Source: Lichenicoccus sp964235615
GTDB lineage: Bacteria; Pseudomonadota; Alphaproteobacteria; Acetobacterales; Acetobacteraceae
Assembly: GCA_964235615.1 (NCBI GenBank)
Contig: CAXSEE010000022.1
Coordinates: 1-35,067, forward strand
Direction of reading: 5' to 3'
Length of the DNA: 35,067 nt
In this document: positions 30,123-35,067 of the stretch, one piece after another
Numbering within the stretch: the first letter of the stretch is position 1
How the letters are laid out: each line of letters begins with the position of its first letter
Position numbers and translations under genes: made by a program
The notes under the pieces: model-generated
Seen by the model: only the letters and a program-made list of their open reading frames with translations
Databases searched by the model: none
What the model was told of the DNA's origin: nothing

Positions 30123-33020
30123 TCAGGCGTCGAAGCGGGTCACCGAGAAGGCTGCCACATCACGGTCGGTCTCGGCGTGCATGATCAGGTCCGAGGTGAT
30201 GCGGCCGATGATCGGAGCGAGCGTGTAGCCGTTCGAGGTCACCGCGTTGAAGAAGCCGGGGACTGCCGGATGCTCGCCCAGGATCGGCGCGCCGTCGATG
30301 TCGATGTTCATCGCCGCCCAGCTGCGGACAATATGCGCGCCGCCCAAGGCAGGCAGGACGTGCTGGGCCGCCCAGAGATTACCCTCCAGGCTGCGTCGCA
30401 GCGGTCTCGGATGCCGGTGCACGGGATCGAGCCCCGCGGTCCAGCCCCCGCCGATCAGGATCGCGCCGCTGGTCGTCTGTTTCAAGGTGAGGTGCCGGCT
30501 GGCATGGGCGACCAGGCGTTCGATCAGCGGGGCTACCGGCTCGGTGACGATCATCTGCAGCGGTGCGCCGAATACCGGCACCGAGACACCCAGCATGTGG
30601 CCGACGGCGCCGGAGAAGGCTCCCGCCGCGTTCACGACCTTGCCGGCACGCCAGGTACCGTTCGTGGTCTCGAGCCGGAACCCATCGTCGCGCCGGCCGA
30701 TCGCGCGCAACCCGATCATCGGCATGATCCGTGCGCCTGCATGCTCGGCCGCCCTAGCGATCGCGTCGGTTGCCACCAGCGGGTTGATCTTGCCTTCTTC
30801 CGGGCAGTAGGCCGCGCCGAGCAGGCCGGGATCGAGGGCTGGTTCGAGCGTACGCAGCGCCTCGGCATCGATCAGGTCGCAGGCAACGCCCTGTTGCTGT
30901 TCCACGCGGATCTTGCTCGCCAGGAAGGCAAGATCCTGCCGGGTTCCCGCCACCATCAGGCCGCCGGTCACCTTCATCTCGAAGTCCGCGTCGAGTTCCC
31001 GCTCCAGGACCCGCCAGAGGGCAATCGCGTCGCGCTGCAGCGGCAAGGTCCTGGCGGCGGCAGAGAGTGCCCCGCCGCTGCCGTCGTGGTCGAACGACAG
31101 GAGCTGCGCATGCAGGCTGCCGGCGTTGCCACCCGACGCCATCGCACTGGAGCGGCCCTGGTCGATGACGGCGACATCGCGGCCGTGGCGCGCCAGGAAC
31201 AGCGCCGTGCACAGCCCGACGACGCCGCCGCCGACAATGACGATGTCCGCCTCGTGCGTGACTTGTCCACGGCACGGGGAAGGTGCCGGCTTTCGAGGCA
31301 ACGGGCTTCGGGCGTGAGCACGCCATTCCGGCTTCTCCACCGCGATGGCGGCGGCTGGCAGGGGACGCAGCGGCATCTGCGGCGCCAGGAAGTCCGCTTC
31401 CCGGGATACGCCGCCGACGAGTGCCGCCAGACAAGGCCCGCAATAGCGTGCCTGGCACCGGCCCATGCCCGCGCGGGTAAGCCGCTTCAGGGTCGCGACG
31501 TCGGCAATGTTGCGGGTCGCGATCTGGCGGCGGAGGGCACCGAGCTGGATCCCCTCGCACCGGCAGACGATGGTCTCGGCCGTGGCGCGCGAGAGGCCCG
31601 GCTCGGGGGCCGCGAACAGACTCCGCAATTCGCGCTGGAACCGCATGTGGCGGCGCAGGCGAGCCTGCATCGACGGCGGTGTCAGGCTCCGGCGACCCAG
31701 CCGCCTCGATGCCTCCTGCGCGGCGAGGCCGCCTTGCGCGCGGGCAACCTCCGCACCACCCGGAGCCGCCGCGTCACCGACGACGAAGACATCGGGCTGC
31801 GATGTGGCACCAGCATCGTCCCGCTCGACGGCGAGGCCCGGCAGCGCGCCATCCGCCACGCGATGGGCGCAGCCGAGCAGTCGTGCCAGCTCGTTCGCCG
31901 GCATCCGTCCTTCGCCGACGCAGACCGTGTCCGTCGCGAAGCTGCGTAGGTTGCCGTGACGATCGGCGATTGCCGCGCGCTCGGCCCTGCGCTCGCCTTC
32001 CACCGCCACCAAACGGTGTTCCCAGAACATCGTGACGCCAGCCTGGCGCAATATCGCCAACTGACGAATGACAGCCAGAGCCCGCTCCGGGCCAGCCATC
32101 AGCAACTTCGCCGCCTGAGCAGGCCGCTGCCAAGGCGCGGGCGCGGCCTCGACCACGGCGAGCACCTTCGCGCCGGCCTCGATGAGCTCGCTCGCAACCT
32201 GCAGGTTCAGCGGGCCGTTTCCTGCCACCACGATGCGCCGGCCGGAGGCACGTCCGAACGCGTGTAGAAGCGTCTGGCAGGCTCCGGTCGTGATCACTCC
32301 AGGCAGCGTCCAGCCAGGAAACAGGCTCGGCTGCTCCACGGCGCCGGTCGCGATGATCAGCTGCCGCGGCCGGATGTAGCTGGCGTGCCCGTCTCGGTAG
32401 ACGCCCAGCACCAGGCCGCCTTCCTCGCGGAAAGCTCCCCAGACCATGCTGTGCTCGCGGATCACGACGCCCGCACGACGCGCCTCGGCGATAGACGCGG
32501 CGCCTTCGCGAGCCTGCCGGTCCGAGCCGGAGCGCTGTACGCCGGGTGCTTGGCACTCGTCGAGCAGGATCACCGGCACGCCGTTGCGCGCGAGCCTGGT
32601 CGCGGCGGCCAGACCGGCGGGGCCGGCGCCGACGACCAATGCATCGATCTGCTCATGCATGATCTCGCCTTGCGGCGGAGCCAGGGCGCCATCCTGCACT
32701 GGGGACCGGAGCGTTGCTCCCTGCAACATCGTCGGCTCGCGATGGCGGGTGACCTTCATCCCATCGGACGAGGAAGTCATGCAGGCGCGCAGGCCGGTCT
32801 CGCCATCGACGGCTACGAGGCAATCGTGACAGACGCCGACACCGCAATAACCGCCGCGCGGCATCCCGTTCGGCCTGGTTCCCTGCTCGACCTCGCCATG
32901 CGCCGTCAGGGTTGCGAGGAGGCTCTCGCCGGCAACGATGCGAAGTCTGCGGCCTTCGAAATCGATGGTCGGGCCGGGCCGGTCAGCGCGCGGGATCTTC
33001 CCGGCCGCGGCCGTCCGCAT
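30123..33020 (-). CDS. Three-part fused amino-acid/opine oxidase (HcnA-HcnB-HcnC-like)
   Basis: 965 residues in one frame. Residues ~15-95 form a [2Fe-2S] ferredoxin domain (C59, C64, C67, C80; GGYCGVGVCHDC), like HcnA/OoxA-alpha. ~121-545 is a FAD/NAD-type oxidoreductase (GAGPAG 131-136, second Rossmann VVAGNGP, VFVVGDAA) ending in a BFD-like [2Fe-2S] site (C486, C488, C522, C527), like HcnB. After a basic Pro-rich linker (565-588), ~590-965 is a DAO-fold FAD oxidase (IVIVGGGVVG, GGNAGSLHA, GYTLAPIIGR), like HcnC. These are normally two or three separate subunits in HCN synthase, opine oxidases and D-hydroxyproline dehydrogenase. Met121 marks the old HcnB start. Its ATG overlaps the DapA-like stop by one base, so it is translationally coupled. 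Confidence 0.88.
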   Translation of the reverse strand: MRTAAAGKIPRADRPGPTIDFEGRRLRIVAGESLLATLTAHGEVEQGTRPNGMPRGGYCGVGVCHDCLVAVDGETGLRACMTSSSDGMKVTRHREPTMLQGATLRSPVQDGALAPPQGEIMHEQIDALVVGAGPAGLAAATRLARNGVPVILLDECQAPGVQRSGSDRQAREGAASIAEARRAGVVIREHSMVWGAFREEGGLVLGVYRDGHASYIRPRQLIIATGAVEQPSLFPGWTLPGVITTGACQTLLHAFGRASGRRIVVAGNGPLNLQVASELIEAGAKVLAVVEAAPAPWQRPAQAAKLLMAGPERALAVIRQLAILRQAGVTMFWEHRLVAVEGERRAERAAIADRHGNLRSFATDTVCVGEGRMPANELARLLGCAHRVADGALPGLAVERDDAGATSQPDVFVVGDAAAPGGAEVARAQGGLAAQEASRRLGRRSLTPPSMQARLRRHMRFQRELRSLFAAPEPGLSRATAETIVCRCEGIQLGALRRQIATRNIADVATLKRLTRAGMGRCQARYCGPCLAALVGGVSREADFLAPQMPLRPLPAAAIAVEKPEWRAHARSPLPRKPAPSPCRGQVTHEADIVIVGGGVVGLCTALFLARHGRDVAVIDQGRSSAMASGGNAGSLHAQLLSFDHDGSGGALSAAARTLPLQRDAIALWRVLERELDADFEMKVTGGLMVAGTRQDLAFLASKIRVEQQQGVACDLIDAEALRTLEPALDPGLLGAAYCPEEGKINPLVATDAIARAAEHAGARIMPMIGLRAIGRRDDGFRLETTNGTWRAGKVVNAAGAFSGAVGHMLGVSVPVFGAPLQMIVTEPVAPLIERLVAHASRHLTLKQTTSGAILIGGGWTAGLDPVHRHPRPLRRSLEGNLWAAQHVLPALGGAHIVRSWAAMNIDIDGAPILGEHPAVPGFFNAVTSNGYTLAPIIGRITSDLIMHAETDRDVAAFSVTRFDA

Positions 33021-33907
33021 CAGGCGTGCGCGAGGTGCAAGGCGAACCGTTCGACGAGGCTCGCCGCGTAGGCTTCCTTGTCAGCAGGCAGCGGCAGACG
33101 CGGCGGACGAGGCAACCCTACCTCGAAACCCATGCGGCGCAGCAAGGACTTGCTCCCAGCGACATAGGTCTGGCCGCCGACGAACTCGATGACCGGCAGG
33201 CAATCGTGGTAGAGTTGGCGCGCGGCCCTGATGTCGGCTCCATCCTGGGACAAGGCGAACAGGCGGCTCATCTCGGCCGGCATGACGTTGGACGCGACCG
33301 CAACCCAGCCGCAGGCGCCCTCGACAAAGCTCTCGAAGCCGAGGATGCCGCCGAACACCTTCATGCGATCACCGCACAGCCGCAGAATGTCGCGAACGCG
33401 GGTGACATCCATCGTCGATTCCTTGATGAACCGGCAATTTTCGATTTCCGACAGGCGCGCGACCAGCCCGGGTTTCAAGTCCACGTTGGCGGTGGCAGGA
33501 TTGTTGTAGAGCATGATGGGGATATTGATGGCCTCCGCCACCACTCGGTAATGTTCGAAGATCTCATCGTCCGTCGGGGTGGAATAGAAGGGCGGAATGA
33601 TCATCACGCCATCCGCGCCGAGCGCTTCGGCTTCGCGGCTGTAGCGGACCACGTCGGCCGTGTTCTCGGCGCCGGTACCGATCAGGACCGGGACCCGGCC
33701 GGCAGCCTGGGCAATCACCGTGTGTGCGACCAGAGCCCGTTCCGCGTCCGTCAGGGACAGGAATTCGCCTGTCGAGCCAAGCGGGATCAGGCCGTGGATG
33801 CCGCTGGCGATCTGCCAGTCGACGAACTTGCCGAGGACCTGGACGTCGACCTGCCCCGCGTCGTCGAACGGCGTCACCATGACCGTGTAGGTGCCTCGGA
33901 AGCTCAT
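33020..33907 (-). CDS. DapA-family aldolase/deaminase
   Basis: 295 residues, a (beta/alpha)8 class I enzyme. GSTGEF (44-49) binds the keto-acid carboxylate, Tyr134 (LYNNPA) and Schiff-base Lys162 (FIKEST) are in place. The family includes dihydrodipicolinate synthase, N-acetylneuraminate lyase, KDG aldolase and pyrroline-4-hydroxy-2-carboxylate deaminase. Context, with a coupled HcnABC-like oxidase downstream, points to a catabolic member such as the deaminase of hydroxyproline breakdown, not lysine synthesis; this is inference. First gene of the minus-strand unit, behind two TGGTATACCA sites. Confidence 0.88.
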   Translation of the reverse strand: MSFRGTYTVMVTPFDDAGQVDVQVLGKFVDWQIASGIHGLIPLGSTGEFLSLTDAERALVAHTVIAQAAGRVPVLIGTGAENTADVVRYSREAEALGADGVMIIPPFYSTPTDDEIFEHYRVVAEAINIPIMLYNNPATANVDLKPGLVARLSEIENCRFIKESTMDVTRVRDILRLCGDRMKVFGGILGFESFVEGACGWVAVASNVMPAEMSRLFALSQDGADIRAARQLYHDCLPVIEFVGGQTYVAGSKSLLRRMGFEVGLPRPPRLPLPADKEAYAASLVERFALHLAHA

Positions 33908-33935
33908 TGTTTGCTCAACACAGCTGCTCCGGTGA

Positions 33936-33947
33936 GTGGTATACCAC
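33936..33947. promoter_or_regulatory. GTGGTATACCAC palindrome (GntR-like operator 1)
   Basis: A perfect 12-base palindrome 29 bases upstream of the dapA-like ATG. It shares TGGTATACCA with the site at 33999-34008 and GGTATACCA with 28505-28513. Confidence 0.6.
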
Positions 33948-33998
33948 CATGGGCGCGGACGCCAGGCCACTTCACTCGGAACCGAGCGCTGTCCAGCT

Positions 33999-34008
33999 TG
34001 GTATACCA
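33999..34008. promoter_or_regulatory. TGGTATACCA palindrome (GntR-like operator 2)
   Basis: A perfect 10-base palindrome 22 bases before the M20-like ATG; centre-to-centre distance to operator 1 is 62 bases, about six helical turns. Placed to control both divergent genes. Confidence 0.6.
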
Positions 34009-34029
34009 ATTGCATCGAGCTGAAACCCC

Positions 34030-35067
34030 ATGACACAGCTGTCACAGAATAATCGTCCGGCAGTAGATCGCGATAAGGCGATCGCGCTACTTCGCGACCT
34101 GATCGCCGCGCAGCGCCAGGGCGAGGATGCGGTACAGGCAATCGTCGCCGATCGGCTCGAGGCGATGGGCGCGCGGGTCGAGCGTATCGTCTACTCGCCG
34201 GCGGAGGTCGCGCTGGTTGAGGAATTCGCAGCGTCGAGCGCCGTGGCGCCCGGCTTGCGCACCAGCATCGTCGGAACGCTGTCGGGGGACGCATCAGCCA
34301 GAAGCCTGCTGATGTTCGCACATCCCGATAGCGAGCCGGTCAACGCCGAAGCCTGGCGGCACGACCCGTTTGCGGGCGTCATCACCGGAGGCAGGCTGCA
34401 TGGCTGGGGCGTCGCCGACGACCTGGCCGGAATTGCCGCCGGGATCTCCGCGATGGCGATATTGGCCGAAGAGGACCCCCGTTGTCGCGGATCCGTAATT
34501 ATGGCGAGCACGCCGAGTAAACGGCATGCGCGCGGGATCGCTGCGGTCCTCCGGCACGGGTACATGGCCGACGCGGCGCTCTATCTCCATCCCGCGGAGT
34601 CCGGGCTGGGACTGCGAGAAATCAAGGCGCTTGCCGCCGGCCAGATCGAGTTCCGGATCACTGTCGAAGGCCGCAGACCGACGACGAACGAGCCCGGACA
34701 TACCGCGTTCGCGCACCGTGCCGTCAATCCCGTCGACAAGGCATTCGTGGTCTACGAGGCGTTACGGGCACTGGACCGCCGCCGCGGCGCGCGCATCCAT
34801 CACCCGGTCCTGGACGCGGCCGTAGGACGCTCGACCAACCTGCAGGTCTCGAATATATCCTGCGGCAACGGCGACCGGCCGAGCCGGCTCAACCTGTCCT
34901 GTGTATTCGCAGGTGCGGTTTCCTTCCCGCCAGGCGAGCGCATGGACGACGTTCAGGCCCAGATCCAGTCGGCAGTCAGCGACGCGGCACAGGCCGACGA
35001 GTGGCTAAGGGAGCATTCTCCAGTGATCGAGTGGATCTCAGGCGTCTCCGGGACGGAGGTCGCCGAG
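34030..35067 (+). CDS. M20-like protein with degenerate catalytic site (3' end outside window)
   Basis: 346 codons from ATG 34030, open to the window end. M20 layout is recognisable: LLMFAHPDSEP with H98 and D100, HDPFAGVITGGRLHGWGVAD followed by D131 (the xGRGxxDxKG position), and a lid domain starting near 205 (GQIEFRITVEGR, TNEPGHTAF, AVNPVDKAFVVYEALRAL). Where active enzymes have the EEE/EE-G metal and base Glu pair, this has MASTPSKRHARG (158-169), so the general base is absent. LHPAESG (186-192) may hold a substitute ligand. It may bind rather than hydrolyse substrate, or use another base. Divergent from the dapA-like gene and behind the same palindromes, so part of the same island. Confidence 0.75.
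   Translation, partial: MTQLSQNNRPAVDRDKAIALLRDLIAAQRQGEDAVQAIVADRLEAMGARVERIVYSPAEVALVEEFAASSAVAPGLRTSIVGTLSGDASARSLLMFAHPDSEPVNAEAWRHDPFAGVITGGRLHGWGVADDLAGIAAGISAMAILAEEDPRCRGSVIMASTPSKRHARGIAAVLRHGYMADAALYLHPAESGLGLREIKALAAGQIEFRITVEGRRPTTNEPGHTAFAHRAVNPVDKAFVVYEALRALDRRRGARIHHPVLDAAVGRSTNLQVSNISCGNGDRPSRLNLSCVFAGAVSFPPGERMDDVQAQIQSAVSDAAQADEWLREHSPVIEWISGVSGTEVAE

Noticed and set aside
30177..31949. 590-codon plus-strand frame over the fused oxidase
   Set aside because: No recognisable domain and typical antisense composition; the minus strand holds conserved cofactor motifs throughout.
33020..33907. Housekeeping dihydrodipicolinate synthase (dapA) for lysine
   Set aside because: Catalytic residues cannot separate family members, and the coupling to a catabolic oxidase with shared operators argues for a catabolic role.

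Overview
The window reads as chromosome from a high-GC alphaproteobacterium, most likely of the Acetobacteraceae. This rests on protein character, the gene order aminotransferase - hom - glpX - recJ - tRNA-Glu, and twin-hairpin GC-rich intergenic repeats; it is inferred from memory of the group, not from a search. Nearly all the DNA is GC-rich. The exceptions are short AT-richer patches in the toxin/immunity region (about 2.5-3.9 kb), which look acquired.

Layout. (1) 2-409: 3' end of an MFS permease. (2) 541-5501: a polymorphic toxin locus with three successive toxin/immunity modules. The first is an intact long toxin whose C-terminus looks NAD-targeting (TNT/ADP-ribosyltransferase-like), with an AT-rich immunity gene. 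The second is a decayed copy of that toxin's pre-toxin segment joined to a broken CdiA-CT RNase A-like toxin, followed by two tiny ORFs. The third is an AHH-type (HNH fold) nuclease toxin without a proper 5' end, followed by a DUF1629/Imm11 immunity protein. (3) 5709-9803: an UrcA-like secreted protein, a LytTR response regulator with its LytS-type kinase, a ClpP paralogue whose catalytic Asp position is Asn, and an OmpA-domain lipoprotein. (4) 9851-15391: a core block of aminotransferase, homoserine dehydrogenase, GlpX, RecJ and tRNA-Glu(TTC). (5) 15520-20478: an EmrA/EmrB/outer-membrane-factor tripartite efflux operon, divergent from a TetR regulator with a palindromic operator between them. 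(6) 20589-22451: a 14-bp tandem repeat, a YdcZ-type transporter and an MHS-family MFS transporter. (7) 22456-24159: a NitT/TauT/Thi-type ABC importer whose substrate-binding gene is reduced to its 5' end. (8) 24304-24608: an ISAs1-family transposase remnant and a twin-hairpin repeat. (9) 24624-35067: a catabolic island with M20 amidohydrolase, TonB-dependent receptor, hydantoinase/dihydropyrimidinase, a single-chain fusion of HcnA-, HcnB- and HcnC-like parts, a DapA-family lyase/deaminase, and a divergent M20-like gene cut by the window end.

How the genes work together. The island fits outer-membrane uptake of a nitrogen compound, amide or ring hydrolysis by the hydantoinase and M20 enzymes, flavin-dependent oxidation of an amino acid or opine by the fusion enzyme, and conversion of the product by the DapA-family enzyme. 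A fused HcnABC-like oxidase immediately followed by translational coupling to a DapA homologue recalls hydroxyproline (D-Hyp dehydrogenase plus pyrroline-4-hydroxy-2-carboxylate deaminase) or opine catabolism. The palindrome GGTATACC, GntR-like, occurs once before the hydantoinase gene and twice between the divergent dapA-like and M20-like genes, suggesting one regulator for the island. Two near-identical ~107-117-bp repeats in direct orientation flank the M20/TonB/hydantoinase segment.

The most unusual items are the three-module toxin locus with its decayed orphan cassette, the three-part fused oxidase, the Ser-His-Asn ClpP, and the M20-like protein lacking the catalytic Glu pair.
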